Assembly (NCBI GenBank): GCA_964348185.1
Contig: CAYGBW010000137.1
Location: forward strand, 1-28,515
DNA length: 28,515 nucleotides
Direction of reading: 5' to 3'
From: CAYGBW01 sp964348185
GTDB taxonomy: Bacteria; Desulfobacterota; BSN033; WVXP01
A model generated the notes under the pieces. The model ran no database searches, had not been told where the DNA came from, and saw nothing but the letters and a program-made list of their open reading frames with translations. Positions 1 to 12,110 of this stretch are shown in pieces. A program made the position numbers and the translations under genes. The first letter of the stretch is position 1. Each line of letters begins with the position of its first letter.

Positions 1-326
1 GAGCCATGCCCGGAGAATGTCTTTTGGCTCTCCTGGTCAGCCTCCAAAATGGCACCGTAGACATCGGGTGCCTTTTGTTCCAGCCAAGCCAGGAGGGTCG
101 GGCCGAAGTTGAAGCTGATTTTTGCATAATTGTTGACAATCTCAACGATCCGACGCTGGCTGTCCAGGATACGGGATTTTGCGTTGGTCGCGTAGGACTC
201 CGCCGTGATCTTTTCGTTCCAATCGTGGTACGGATGGGCTGAGTCTTGAAGCTCAATCGCCTCAAGCCAGGGGTTCTCTCGGGGCGGTTGGTAGAAATGA
301 CCGTGAATGCAGATGTATCGTTCCAT
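1..326 (-). CDS. GH57 glycoside hydrolase, DUF3536 type (N-terminal part only)
   Basis: Partial gene cut by the left edge of the window; about 108 N-terminal codons are present with no stop. The protein opens MERYICIHGHFYQPPRENPW, the conserved start of the large GH57 alpha-amylase/4-alpha-glucanotransferase-like proteins that carry a DUF3536 domain. The catalytic Glu and Asp of GH57 lie further in and cannot be seen. The ATG is 3 nt past the treZ stop, and its ribosome site (GAAGGAGAT) lies inside the last treZ codons, so translation is probably coupled to treZ. As last visible gene of the glgE-treS-glgB-treZ operon it is expected to act on alpha-1,4-glucan in the cytoplasm, for instance trimming or rearranging glycogen chains. 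The exact reaction is not established for this subfamily. Confidence 0.85.
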   Translation of the reverse strand, partial: MERYICIHGHFYQPPRENPWLEAIELQDSAHPYHDWNEKITAESYATNAKSRILDSQRRIVEIVNNYAKISFNFGPTLLAWLEQKAPDVYGAILEADQESQKTFSGHG

Positions 327-329
327 TCG

Positions 330-2210
330 TTAGAAATCTCCTTCTTCTCTGACAAAAAGGACAAGTCCCCCAGGTTGCAGGGTTAACGTTGCATCTCCTT
401 CCGAAAGAATCTCTGTTGGCACGGTACTTCCCGGGCCCTGCCACAGACCGTCTGCCGAATCTAACCGCTTTCTCCAATGTCCCGTGGATAGGGGGAGGGA
501 TAGGGAAATCGGGTTTTCACCCAAATGGAAAACAGCAACCGCCTCATCCTCATCGTTCCAGCGTCGGAGAACCAGGATTTTCTCACGGTCGTATCCCCGG
601 ACCGCCATGTCCTGTTTGCTCAAACGACCCAATGCTGGAATCTCCTTCCGGAGTCGAATCAACTCCCTGTAAAACTCGAAGAGTATGCGGTGATTCCCCT
701 CTTGTCGCAGGTGATGGTTCAGCTTGGCCCTCAAGAAAGTGGCCTCGTCCTGGGGATCTGGTGGCTCCTCAGACCATTCAAAGGCGGCGAATTCCTCGCG
801 ACGTCCCCGCCTGACCGCATCGATGAGGTCCGGGTCGGAGTGACTGATGAAGTACGGGAAACAGGCTGTCTCACCGTATTCTTCTCCCATGAACAGAAGG
901 GGGATGAAGGGGGACAGGATCACGAGCCCTGCAGCGAGCTTCAGCCCCTCAAAGGGGGCCAACTCGCTCAGTCGCTCGCCCAACATGCGGTTTCCAACCT
1001 GATCGTGGTTTTGGCCAAAAACCACAAAGCGATGGGCAGGGATCTCCCGTGAAGAGTTTCCATGCTTTCTCTGGCGAAACGAAGAATACTCCCCCGAGTA
1101 GACAAACCCCTCCCGAAACGCTTTGACGAGGTTCTGGAAGTCCCCGAAGTCCTGGTAATAACCTGATCGCTCGCCCGTCAGAAGGGAGTGAAGGGCGTGG
1201 TGGAAGTCGTCGTTCCACTGGGCGTCGAGGCCGAATCCTTCAAGCTCCCGGGACCGGATTACTCGCGTGTCGTTAAGTGCGCTTTCAGGAATCACGTGAA
1301 CCCGTCGGTTGAGCCGCTCCGCCCGCTCGTGAACGGCCAGGCCCAACGCCTTCAGGAATGGCTGAGCCGAAAAATCCAGGATGGCATGAACCGCGTCGAG
1401 GCGCAGAGCATCCACATGAAACTCCGTCACCCAATAGAGGGCGTTCTCAATGAAAAAGCGGCGAACCTCGTCGCTGTGAGGGCCGTCGAAGTTCACAGCA
1501 GGGCCCCACGGGGTCTTATAGCGATCCGTGAAATAGGGACCAAAATCGGATAGATAGTTACCTTCGGGTCCGAGGTGGTTGTACACCACGTCCAGTACGA
1601 CCCCAAATCCCCTCTGGTGACACGCATTCACCAGGCGTTTTAAGCCCTCAGGTCCCCCGTAGGAGTTCTGCACGGCAAAGAGATAGGTTCCATCATACCC
1701 CCAGTTTCGACCTCCAGGGAACTGGGCTATGGGCATGAGTTCAATAGCCGTGATTCCCAGCCCATTCAGTTCATCCAGGTGGGGGATAATGGCCTCAAAA
1801 GTCCCCTCTGGTGTGTAGGTCCCCACATGCAGTTCGTAAATGATGTAGTCCCGGAGGGGAAGACCAAACCAGCGGTCGCCGTCCCAGGGAAAATAGGGAT
1901 CAACCACCTCGGAAGGACCATGGACACCCTGAGGCTGAGAACGAGACGCAGGGTCAGGCCGCTCCTTCTGGCCATCCAGACGATAGACGTATCTGTCTCC
2001 GGGCTTCACGCCCTCGATGATGCCACGATGGTAGCCTCGGTCCCTCCTCTCTAGCGGTACAATCCTCTCTTTGGGAGAAAGACTATGCACCGCGACCTCC
2101 TGGGCGAAGGGCGCCCACACGTGGAATTGGCATCTCATATCTCCGAGATACGTTGCCCCCAGCCTAGCCCCTGAGGTCAGAGTCTTCTCCTGCCCCTCCT
2201 GTCTCTTCAT
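330..2210 (-). CDS. treZ: malto-oligosyltrehalose trehalohydrolase
   Basis: Cytoplasmic GH13 enzyme that releases trehalose from maltooligosyl-trehalose, the product of TreY. The protein is 626 aa, close to family length. An N-terminal CBM48/E-set domain (about 15-100) holds the RPDPASRSQPQGVHGPS block typical of TreZ. The (beta/alpha)8 barrel follows with DVVYNH (207-212), the nucleophile Asp272 in LRLDAV, the acid Glu309 in VIPES and Asp403 in QNHDQ. I chose the ATG at 2210, preceded by AAAGAGAGAACA. An in-frame GTG at 2252 would add 14 residues that look unrelated to the family and has no clear ribosome site. It lies 90 nt downstream of glgB. TreY, the obligate upstream enzyme, is not in the window and could lie beyond the left edge. 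Confidence 0.93.
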   Translation of the reverse strand: MKRQEGQEKTLTSGARLGATYLGDMRCQFHVWAPFAQEVAVHSLSPKERIVPLERRDRGYHRGIIEGVKPGDRYVYRLDGQKERPDPASRSQPQGVHGPSEVVDPYFPWDGDRWFGLPLRDYIIYELHVGTYTPEGTFEAIIPHLDELNGLGITAIELMPIAQFPGGRNWGYDGTYLFAVQNSYGGPEGLKRLVNACHQRGFGVVLDVVYNHLGPEGNYLSDFGPYFTDRYKTPWGPAVNFDGPHSDEVRRFFIENALYWVTEFHVDALRLDAVHAILDFSAQPFLKALGLAVHERAERLNRRVHVIPESALNDTRVIRSRELEGFGLDAQWNDDFHHALHSLLTGERSGYYQDFGDFQNLVKAFREGFVYSGEYSSFRQRKHGNSSREIPAHRFVVFGQNHDQVGNRMLGERLSELAPFEGLKLAAGLVILSPFIPLLFMGEEYGETACFPYFISHSDPDLIDAVRRGRREEFAAFEWSEEPPDPQDEATFLRAKLNHHLRQEGNHRILFEFYRELIRLRKEIPALGRLSKQDMAVRGYDREKILVLRRWNDEDEAVAVFHLGENPISLSLPLSTGHWRKRLDSADGLWQGPGSTVPTEILSEGDATLTLQPGGLVLFVREEGDF

Positions 2211-2300
2211 TGTTCTCTCTTTAAAAGAGTCCGATTCCCTCCCTCTTCTCACCCATCAGTCTCACAAGGTGTCTGAGGCCCCCTCACCCTTTTCACAATC

Positions 2301-4268
2301 TCAGCGTTGCACGCCCTCGCTCTTAAGGAACACGGCTCCAAGAGGCGGCAGGATAAGGTTAAGGGAGTAAGGGCGACCATGGAAAGCGATGGGAGAGGCC
2401 TCAACCCCACCGAGATTGCCATGGCAACTTCCGCCATAGCGATCTGCATCGCTATTTAGGATCTCTTTCCAGTAGCCGCCGCGCGGAACCCCGATCCGAT
2501 AGTTGTGGCGAGGGACCGGGGTGAAGTTGCAGACGACGATCAACGTGTCGTCTGTCGACCGTCCTTTCCGGATCAGACTGAGAACACTCTGCTGAGAATC
2601 GCCGCAATCGATCCACTCGAACCCGGCGGTATCGAAGTCGAGCTCATAAAGGGCCGGCTCACTCCGGTAAAGCCGGTTCAGGTCTTCCACCCAGCGTCGA
2701 AGGGCTGAATGGGGGGGATAATCGAGCAGGTGCCAGTCGAGACTCTCTTCGTGGTTCCACTCTCTCCACTGGCCGAATTCTCCGCCCATGAAGAGGAGCT
2801 TCTTTCCTGGCTGAGCATACATGTAGCCGAGAAGAAGTCTGAGATTGGCAAACTTCTGCCAGTCATCGCCAGGCATTTTTCCGAGGAGCGATCCCTTTCC
2901 GTAGACAACCTCATCGTGAGAGAGGGGAAGAACGAAATTCTCATGGAAGGCGTAGAGGAGGCGAAATGTCAACTTATTATGATCGTATTTTCTGAAGATG
3001 GGATCCTTTGACATGTATTCCAGCGTGTCGTGCATCCAACCCATGTCCCACTTCATCCCGAAACCCAGGCCCCCCACATAGGTGGGGCGGGAAACCATGG
3101 GCCAGGCTGTGGACTCCTCAGCAATCGTCTCCACGTGAGGCTGGCTCTTGTAGACCTCTTCATTGAAGCGGCGCAAGAAACCGATAGCCTCCAGGTTCTC
3201 CCTGCCTCCGTACCGATTGGGCATCCATTCCCCCTCCTTGCGAGAGTAATCCAGATAGAGCATGGAGGCTACCGCATCCACACGGAGACCGTCGGCGTGG
3301 TAGACGTTCAACCAGAACAGGCCGCTACTCAGGAGAAAACTCCGCACTTCGTTCCGACCGTAGTTGAAGATGAAGCTATTCCAATCGGGGTGAATCCCCT
3401 TGCGCGGGTCGGCGTGCTCGAAAAGATGCGTCCCATCGAAGAAACCGAGCCCGTGCTCGTCATTGGGAAAATGAGAGGGCACCCAATCCAGGATCACGCC
3501 GATCTCGTGCTGATGGAGGCAGTCGACAAGGGACATGAAATCCTGGGGTGAACCATACCGGCTCGTTGGCGCGAAATATCCGAGCGACTCATACCCCCAC
3601 GAACCGTAAAAGGGATGCTCCATTACCGGCAGGAACTCCACGTGGGTAAAGCCCATGCCTTTTACGTGTTCCGCCAGCTTGGGGGCGATCTCCCGGTAGG
3701 TCAAGGGACGGCCGCCTTCTTCGGGAACCCGCATCCAGGAGCCCAGGTGGACTTCATAGATGGCCATCGGGAGATGAGGTGGATGGAGATCGCGGCGCCT
3801 CGCCATCCAGTCGTGGTCGCCCCATCCATATTCGAGGTCCCACACAATCGAACCGGTTTTGGGGGGGACTTCGTTGTATAGAGCGAAAGGATCGGCCTTG
3901 TCCACGTGGTAGCCTCCATGCCGGGATACGATGTGGTACTTGTAGTTGGCCCCCTTTCTCACACCCGGAATGAGCCCCTCCCACATCCCCGACTGATCCC
4001 TCGGATGGAGAGGGTGGCTCGACTTATTCCAACTGTTGAAGTCTCCCATGACGTACACCTGTTCGGCATCGGGCGCCCACACGGCAAAGTAAGTCCCTTT
4101 CTCGTCTCCCGCTGGCAAAGGATGAGCCCCCAGCTTCTCATACAGACCGAAATGGCTCCCCTCGTTAAAGAGATAAACGTCATCCTCGGTCAGCAGGCTG
4201 ACATCGTAGCGCACAGGATCTCGGAGACTTTTCGTCCTCGCTGACCGTTTTCCCTTCCTCCCTGGCAC
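2301..4268 (-). CDS. glgB: 1,4-alpha-glucan branching enzyme
   Basis: Makes alpha-1,6 branches in glycogen by cutting and transferring alpha-1,4 chains. The protein is 655 aa. A CBM48 domain (about 35-140, FAVWAPDAEQVYVMGDFNSW) precedes the GH13 barrel, which shows YEVHLGSWMR (171-180), DWVPSHFP (261-268), the nucleophile Asp331 in GLRVDAVASMLY, the acid in the AEES motif (383-386) and LPLSHDEVVYGKGS (447-460). All catalytic residues are present. The start is GTG, chosen because GAGGGGAGG sits 6 nt before it. It lacks the long N1 extension of some GlgB proteins. The gene starts 42 nt after treS-mak ends, in the same operon, so it would branch the linear glucan made by GlgE. Confidence 0.95.
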   Translation of the reverse strand: MPGRKGKRSARTKSLRDPVRYDVSLLTEDDVYLFNEGSHFGLYEKLGAHPLPAGDEKGTYFAVWAPDAEQVYVMGDFNSWNKSSHPLHPRDQSGMWEGLIPGVRKGANYKYHIVSRHGGYHVDKADPFALYNEVPPKTGSIVWDLEYGWGDHDWMARRRDLHPPHLPMAIYEVHLGSWMRVPEEGGRPLTYREIAPKLAEHVKGMGFTHVEFLPVMEHPFYGSWGYESLGYFAPTSRYGSPQDFMSLVDCLHQHEIGVILDWVPSHFPNDEHGLGFFDGTHLFEHADPRKGIHPDWNSFIFNYGRNEVRSFLLSSGLFWLNVYHADGLRVDAVASMLYLDYSRKEGEWMPNRYGGRENLEAIGFLRRFNEEVYKSQPHVETIAEESTAWPMVSRPTYVGGLGFGMKWDMGWMHDTLEYMSKDPIFRKYDHNKLTFRLLYAFHENFVLPLSHDEVVYGKGSLLGKMPGDDWQKFANLRLLLGYMYAQPGKKLLFMGGEFGQWREWNHEESLDWHLLDYPPHSALRRWVEDLNRLYRSEPALYELDFDTAGFEWIDCGDSQQSVLSLIRKGRSTDDTLIVVCNFTPVPRHNYRIGVPRGGYWKEILNSDADRYGGSCHGNLGGVEASPIAFHGRPYSLNLILPPLGAVFLKSEGVQR

Positions 4269-4310
4269 GGCGAACCTCCCCTCAATTGACGCGAAGGATT
4301 GATGTCTGAA

Positions 4311-7670
<3,360 letters not shown>

Positions 7671-7682
7671 GGGGGGGCTCCT

Positions 7683-9674
7683 CTACATGAAGTAGTCAAA
7701 ATCCCGTTCCGTGCGGATGCGCCGCCGCACACGGAAGATGTGGGCAGGAACGATGTGCGGGTTGAGTTCAACGTAGTTCCTCGCCCCGTGCCAGAGGAAC
7801 CGGGCGTCACCCAAGAGGTCGTGTACCTGATAGGGCTGTTGTGCATCTAGCCCAAGTTTCTCGAGAGGGAGTTCAACCCACCCGGCGTGGGTGTGATGAG
7901 GATCGAGGTTCACCACCACCAGGACGATGTTGGAAAGGTCTTCCGTGTGCTTGCTGTAGCAGATGAGCTGTTCATTGTCCACGTTGTGAAAGCGCGGTTT
8001 CCAGTCACTTTGGAGAGCAGGGTTCTCTCGCCTGATGCGGTTAACCCGGGTGATGAAATCCCTCATGTTCTCGGGTTTGGAGAGGTCCCAGTTCTTAATC
8101 TCGTATTTTTCAGAGTCCAGATACTCCTCACTTCCCCATTCTCGTGGCCGGTTCTCGCATAGCTCAAAAGCCGGGCCATAGATGCCATAGTTGGCCCCCA
8201 GAGTCGCAGCCAGGACAACTCTCGCCATAAAGGCCGGTCGCCCGCCCATCTGGAGATATTCCGTCAAAATGTCGGGCGTGTTTGGCCATAGGTTCGGGCG
8301 CAAGTACTCTGCAACGTGGGTTTGGGTGAGTTCGATCAAGTACTGGCTGAGTTCCCATTTCGTATTTCGCCATGCAAAGTACGTGTAAGATTGGGTGAAA
8401 CCGATCTTCGCCAGGTGATACATGACCTTTGGGCGGGTAAAAGCTTCAGCCAGAAAGATCACCTCTGGATGGTCTTTCTTGACCTCCCGGATGAGCCACT
8501 CCCAGAAGGAGAAGGGTTTGGTGTGGGGGTTGTCCACACGAAAGATCTGAATCCCCTGATCGATCCAGAAATCCACAACACTTTTGAGCTCTTCCCAGAG
8601 CTCCTTCCAGTGATCGGTCTCGAAGTTGAGAGGATAGATGTCCTCGTACTTTTTGGGTGGGTTTTCCGCATACTGGACGGTCCCATCGGGACGCCAGCGG
8701 AACCATTCCGGGTGCTCCTTGACATACGGGTGATCAGGGGTGCACTGGAAGGCCAGATCGATGGCAACCTCGATCCCATGCTCTGCGGCCTTGGCCAAGA
8801 GCCTCCGGAAGTCTTCCAAGGTGCCGAGTTGGGGATGGACATCCTTGTGGCCCCCCTCGTCAGACCCAATGGCCCAGGGGCTTCCCGGGTCATCCGGACC
8901 TGCACCCGGGCTATTGTTCTTGCCTTTTCGGTGAGTGCGGCCAATGGGGTGGATCGGAGGCAGGTAAAGCACGTCGAACCCCATGGAAGCAATGTCGGAA
9001 AGTCGCGCCTCACAGTCCCTGAAGGTCCCATGGTTCCCTGTCTCGGGTGCACAGGAGCGGGGAAATAACTCATACCAGGCGCTATAGCGGGCTTTCTGTC
9101 GATCGACAACGACCGTGAGTTCCTTTTCATAGGTCGTCGCGAACCGCCTGTCCGGGTATTTCGCGATCATCCGGGCAAGATCTTCACCCACGGCGAGAGG
9201 AATCTTCTTAGCGGGCTCCCTCTGCGAACGCAACGAGGCTGCACATTCTCGCAATCTGTCCCTGTCCGATCCAGAAGCCCGCCGGCTCCCTTCCTCGACG
9301 AGATCAGCCCCAATCTGGAGGTCGATCGCCACGTCTTGGCCCGCCTCGACTTTCTTCACCAAGCCCTGGCGCCAGGCTCTGAAGTAATCCGGCCACGCCT
9401 GGACGGTGTAACGATATTGACCCAGTTCCATCACCCTAAACGCCCCCCGCCAACGGTCGTTGACGAGGAAATCCATGGGAGACTCCGTCCACTCAGATTC
9501 GTCTTCTTTCCGATGGAGGAGGACACAGGAGACCGCATCGTGACCGTACGTGAACATGTCTGCCTCGACAACGACCTTTTCCCCAACGGTTCGCTTGATC
9601 GGGAACTGCCCACAGTCGATCTCAGGCTTCACGCCCTCGATTACGACCCGTTTTCGCCCATAGTCATTCATCAT
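7683..9674 (-). CDS. glgE: alpha-1,4-glucan:maltose-1-phosphate maltosyltransferase
   Basis: GH13_3 enzyme of 663 aa that adds maltose from maltose-1-phosphate to the non-reducing end of alpha-1,4-glucan. The N-terminal beta-sandwich and helical region (about 1-190) is followed by the barrel: YSAWYELFPRS (197-207), LYLPPIHPIGRTHRKGKNN (236-254, the GlgE signature), nucleophile Asp381 in RVDNPHTKPF and acid Glu410 in FLAEAFTRP. The start ATG, the first of two in tandem, has GGGAGGGATAG upstream. It is the first gene of the operon. Its promoter must lie in the 9675-10002 gap, but I see only a weak candidate there on this strand. With TreS-Mak and GlgB beside it, the whole GlgE pathway is encoded by three adjacent genes. 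Confidence 0.95.
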   Translation of the reverse strand: MMNDYGRKRVVIEGVKPEIDCGQFPIKRTVGEKVVVEADMFTYGHDAVSCVLLHRKEDESEWTESPMDFLVNDRWRGAFRVMELGQYRYTVQAWPDYFRAWRQGLVKKVEAGQDVAIDLQIGADLVEEGSRRASGSDRDRLRECAASLRSQREPAKKIPLAVGEDLARMIAKYPDRRFATTYEKELTVVVDRQKARYSAWYELFPRSCAPETGNHGTFRDCEARLSDIASMGFDVLYLPPIHPIGRTHRKGKNNSPGAGPDDPGSPWAIGSDEGGHKDVHPQLGTLEDFRRLLAKAAEHGIEVAIDLAFQCTPDHPYVKEHPEWFRWRPDGTVQYAENPPKKYEDIYPLNFETDHWKELWEELKSVVDFWIDQGIQIFRVDNPHTKPFSFWEWLIREVKKDHPEVIFLAEAFTRPKVMYHLAKIGFTQSYTYFAWRNTKWELSQYLIELTQTHVAEYLRPNLWPNTPDILTEYLQMGGRPAFMARVVLAATLGANYGIYGPAFELCENRPREWGSEEYLDSEKYEIKNWDLSKPENMRDFITRVNRIRRENPALQSDWKPRFHNVDNEQLICYSKHTEDLSNIVLVVVNLDPHHTHAGWVELPLEKLGLDAQQPYQVHDLLGDARFLWHGARNYVELNPHIVPAHIFRVRRRIRTERDFDYFM

Positions 9675-10002
9675 GCAAAAGCTATCCCTCCCGTAGCCCT
9701 AAGATCTTTGACCAGAAAAGCTACACTTTTTAGGGGTCTCGGGTCAAGGGGCATATCTACTGGAGTTTACTCAGAAAATACGCGGTAACCACGCAACCAA
9801 TTGAAATTGAAGCTCCTCTCCGATTTAGCTGAGAAAGTCCGGAAACTCGAGTTTTTGGATTCTTGACAGAGATCCCCAATGTGCTAAGATCTCGGTGGAG
9901 TTGGGGACGACGCCGAAAAGACTCTGAGAAGATCCAACCCATGGGGGTGGCTCGTGGGTTACGGTAATGGAGAAAGGGTAGCGTAGGTGGATAATTCAGG
10001 GC
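9675..10002. other. divergent intergenic region between glgE and the MscS relic
   Basis: No coding sequence is supported on either strand. It contains the ribosome site of glgE (GGGAGGGATAG on the minus strand, about 9685-9695) and a good sigma-70 promoter reading rightward, listed separately. On the minus strand only a weak candidate for the glgE promoter can be made out, a TTGACC around 9744 followed about 18 nt on by a poor -10. The leader from about 9897 to 10002 is G-rich and may fold, but I could not match it to a riboswitch. Confidence 0.6.
9863..9890 (+). promoter_or_regulatory. sigma-70 promoter with extended -10
   Basis: A perfect -35 TTGACA (9863-9868), a 16-nt spacer and TAAGAT (9885-9890). 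The spacer ends TGC, so the -10 is of the extended TGnTAnnAT type. Transcription would start near 9897 and run into the truncated MscS reading frame at 10003, then into the short mscS and mscL genes. Confidence 0.6.
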
Positions 10003-10662
10003 ATGGAACGACGAAACTGCCCTGGGGGGGTCTATGGAGGAAATCTTGGAGGTTTGGGGAGAGTGGGCCTGGCCGCCCAGCGCACGATTTCGACTCTACT
10101 GGCTGGTATTCAGATTGCCATCACACAGCCCATTCGCGTCGATGATGTCGTCATCGTGGAGAATGAATGGGGCCGAATCGAGGAGATCACCTTTGCCTAT
10201 GTGGTTGTCCGGATCTGGGATCTGAGACGGTTGATCTTGCCCATTACCCATTTCATTGAAAAACCCTTCCAGAACTGGACACGGGTGACGGCTGATATCT
10301 TGGGTACCGTATTTATCTACGTGGACTACACCGGGCCGGTTCAGGCGATCCGGGAGGAACTCCATCGTATTCTGAAGAGTACAGACCTCTGGGATGGCAA
10401 AGCCTGGGTGCTCCAGGTGACCCATGCCACGGAGCGTACAGTGGAATTGCGGGCTCTCATGAGTGCTCAAGACGCTCCGACCGCCTGGAACCTGCGTTGT
10501 GAGGTAAGAGAGAGGCTGATTGAGTTTGTCCAGAGGAATTATCCGGATGGACTTCCCAAGGTCCGTGCCGAGGTTTCCCAATCAGAGGAAAACAGAATAC
10601 TACCCAATGCGCCCGAGAGAGCTGAATCAGAAACCCAAGCCGATAGATACAAAGGGATCTAA
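10003..10662 (+). pseudogene. MscS-family channel, 5'-truncated (C-terminal part only)
   Basis: 219 codons remain. From about residue 22 the protein matches the pore-end and cytoplasmic part of MscS channels: GLAAQRTISTLLAGIQIAI, then TQPIRVDDVVIVENEWGRIE and WDLRRLILPITHFIEKPFQN of the beta domain, and an alpha/beta domain to about residue 195. The transmembrane helices that should come first are missing. An in-frame TAG lies at 9979, and the first 21 residues (rich in Gly and Arg) look like read-through of unrelated sequence. No convincing ribosome site precedes the ATG. I infer a deletion that removed the membrane part while leaving the upstream promoter. It could still make a soluble fragment, but not a channel. 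The remaining reading frame is otherwise intact, so the loss may be recent. Confidence 0.7.
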
Positions 10663-10778
10663 CATGAAGGCCCGAATAATCGAAATCTGTCTGGTTTTCT
10701 CTCAGAGTTTCCCTCTCCCCTGGCGGGAAGGGGTTCCCGTTAAACAATATCCATGGATACGACACACAGGAGTATGAA

Positions 10779-11288
10779 ATGGAAGACATGTGGAAAGAGC
10801 TGGCCCATAAAGTCTACCTCATTGGCCCTCGAGTCGTCGTGAGCCTAGTCATCTTTTTCTGTTTCTGGATTGTGAGTTTTCTTCTTCAGAGATTTGTCCG
10901 CCAAATTGGAAAAAGGACGGCTCTCAACAGTACGGTTTCGAACATGATGGAGAGAACCGCTAAGCCTATCCTGTTGATTATTGGCGTTATTACTGCTCTG
11001 GGAACGATGGGGATTAATGTCGCCGGTCTCGTTGCCGGTTTGGGACTTATGGGTTTTGGTCTTGGATTTGCCCTCAGAGATGTCCTCTCCAATCTCATTG
11101 CGGGAGCCTTGATTCTGATGTATCGTCCCTTTCGTCGCAATGAAAGGATTTCTGTTTCAGGCCTTGAGGGAACTGTGGTTGAGATCGATCTGCGCTATAC
11201 GACGCTTCACGCCGAGGACAAAAGGATTCTGATACCCAATTCGACCCTGTTCACCAATCCGATTACCGTCGAGACAAAACAAGATTAG
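10779..11288 (+). CDS. short MscS-family mechanosensitive channel
   Basis: 169 aa inner-membrane protein. There are three predicted membrane segments (about 12-35, 60-80 and 80-110). The last is the Gly/Ala-rich pore helix GLVAGLGLMGFGLGFALRD, followed by the RPFRRNERISVSGLEGTVVEIDLRY beta domain. The protein ends at PNSTLFTNPI, so the large C-terminal alpha/beta cage of MscS is absent. This short form occurs among small MscS-like channels, so I do not treat it as broken. AGGAG at 10768-10772 sits 6 nt before the ATG. It lies 116 nt after the MscS relic and 73 nt before mscL, probably one transcript. Role: tension-gated release of solutes during hypo-osmotic shock, though gating without the cage is untested. 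Confidence 0.85.
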   Translation: MEDMWKELAHKVYLIGPRVVVSLVIFFCFWIVSFLLQRFVRQIGKRTALNSTVSNMMERTAKPILLIIGVITALGTMGINVAGLVAGLGLMGFGLGFALRDVLSNLIAGALILMYRPFRRNERISVSGLEGTVVEIDLRYTTLHAEDKRILIPNSTLFTNPITVETKQD

Positions 11289-11361
11289 ATTGGTATTTTG
11301 CTCGGAGCGGTCTCGATTCGCCGGGCTGTTCCCACACGATCTTCGATAAGGAGGAGAGACA

Positions 11362-11817
11362 ATGCTAAAAGAGTTCAAAGAATTTGCGATGCGGGGAAAC
11401 GTCCTTGACATGGCCGTTGGAATCATCATTGGCGCGGCCTTTGGTGCCATCGTGAGGTCCCTTGTGTCAGATATCATCATGCCGCCTATCGGCCTGGTTT
11501 TGGGCCACGTTGATTTCACTAACCTTTTCGTAGTCCTGGAAGAAGGAACGACCGGTGGCCCCTATGTTTCCCTTGCCGATGCTCAGAAGGCCGGTGCGGT
11601 CACAATGAACTATGGGGTGTTCGTGAATACGATCATCAGCTTTTTGTTGGTTGCCTTTGCCGTGTTTCTTCTCATCCGCAATATCAACAAACTCAGGCGC
11701 CAGGAGGAAGCTCCGCCAGTCGAGCCAACAACAAAGCAGTGCCCCTACTGTTTATCGAAGATGCCCGTGAAGGCAACACGATGCGCCTATTGTACCTCGG
11801 AGTTGAAAGCCTCCTAG
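11362..11817 (+). CDS. mscL: large-conductance mechanosensitive channel with zinc-ribbon tail
   Basis: Inner-membrane emergency release valve opened by membrane tension. The protein is 151 aa. The N-terminal MLKEFKEFAMRGNVLDMAVG and IIIGAAFGAIVRSLVSDIIM make the amphipathic helix and TM1 pore, and TM2 is VFVNTIISFLLVAFAVFLLI region (about 86-105). The tail is unusual in ending with two CxxC pairs, Cys127/Cys130 and Cys141/Cys144 (CPYC...CAYC), a zinc ribbon in place of the plain C-terminal helix. Such tails exist in some MscL proteins of other bacteria. The ribosome site AAGGAGGAG lies just before the ATG at 11362. It is the last gene of the rightward channel group. Confidence 0.95.
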   Translation: MLKEFKEFAMRGNVLDMAVGIIIGAAFGAIVRSLVSDIIMPPIGLVLGHVDFTNLFVVLEEGTTGGPYVSLADAQKAGAVTMNYGVFVNTIISFLLVAFAVFLLIRNINKLRRQEEAPPVEPTTKQCPYCLSKMPVKATRCAYCTSELKAS

Positions 11818-12110
11818 AATCACGGACGGCTTACTCATACCATCGAAAACTCTGTAGGGGAATTTTCAACCTGGAAGAGAAGACGGTTTGCGCCCAGGCG
11901 AGTGTGGAATTTCAAGACCTGGTGGTTACCACCAGACCCAGAATGATGAGAACCCCAATCAGATCGTCAAGAATCGGCCGAAAGTTCAACCGGAGGATGG
12001 AAATGGCATTGGACGAACGACCCTGAATCGAAGCTAAGCCGGCGATGAAACCCAAATCGGTGTTGGGAGGCAAATCATGAACGAGAAGAATGGAAAAAGC
12101 AATTGGACAA
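11818..12110. other. convergent gap between mscL and minus-strand mscS
   Basis: No supported gene. A minus-strand open frame across this gap ends in a hydrophobic stretch (DDLIGVLIILGLVV, about 11912-11960) which vaguely recalls short DUF3096-like membrane proteins, but it has no fitting start or ribosome site. No clear intrinsic terminator with a T-run was seen for either flanking gene. Confidence 0.4.

Noticed and set aside
8316..9068. 250-codon plus-strand open frame inside glgE.
   Set aside because: Antisense to a clear gene; its composition is that of a complementary-strand shadow and no family is recognised.
9930..9990. CTGAGA and GCGTAGG strings in the leader before the MscS relic, recalling the TPP riboswitch.
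   Set aside because: The other conserved parts (ACCTGATCTGG and the closing stems) are absent and the downstream gene is a channel, so chance is more likely.
10664..10777. Open frame of 37 codons ending next to the start of the short mscS.
   Set aside because: The peptide has no recognisable features, and its AAGGG also belongs to the end of the upstream reading frame. It could be a leader peptide, but nothing supports this beyond position.
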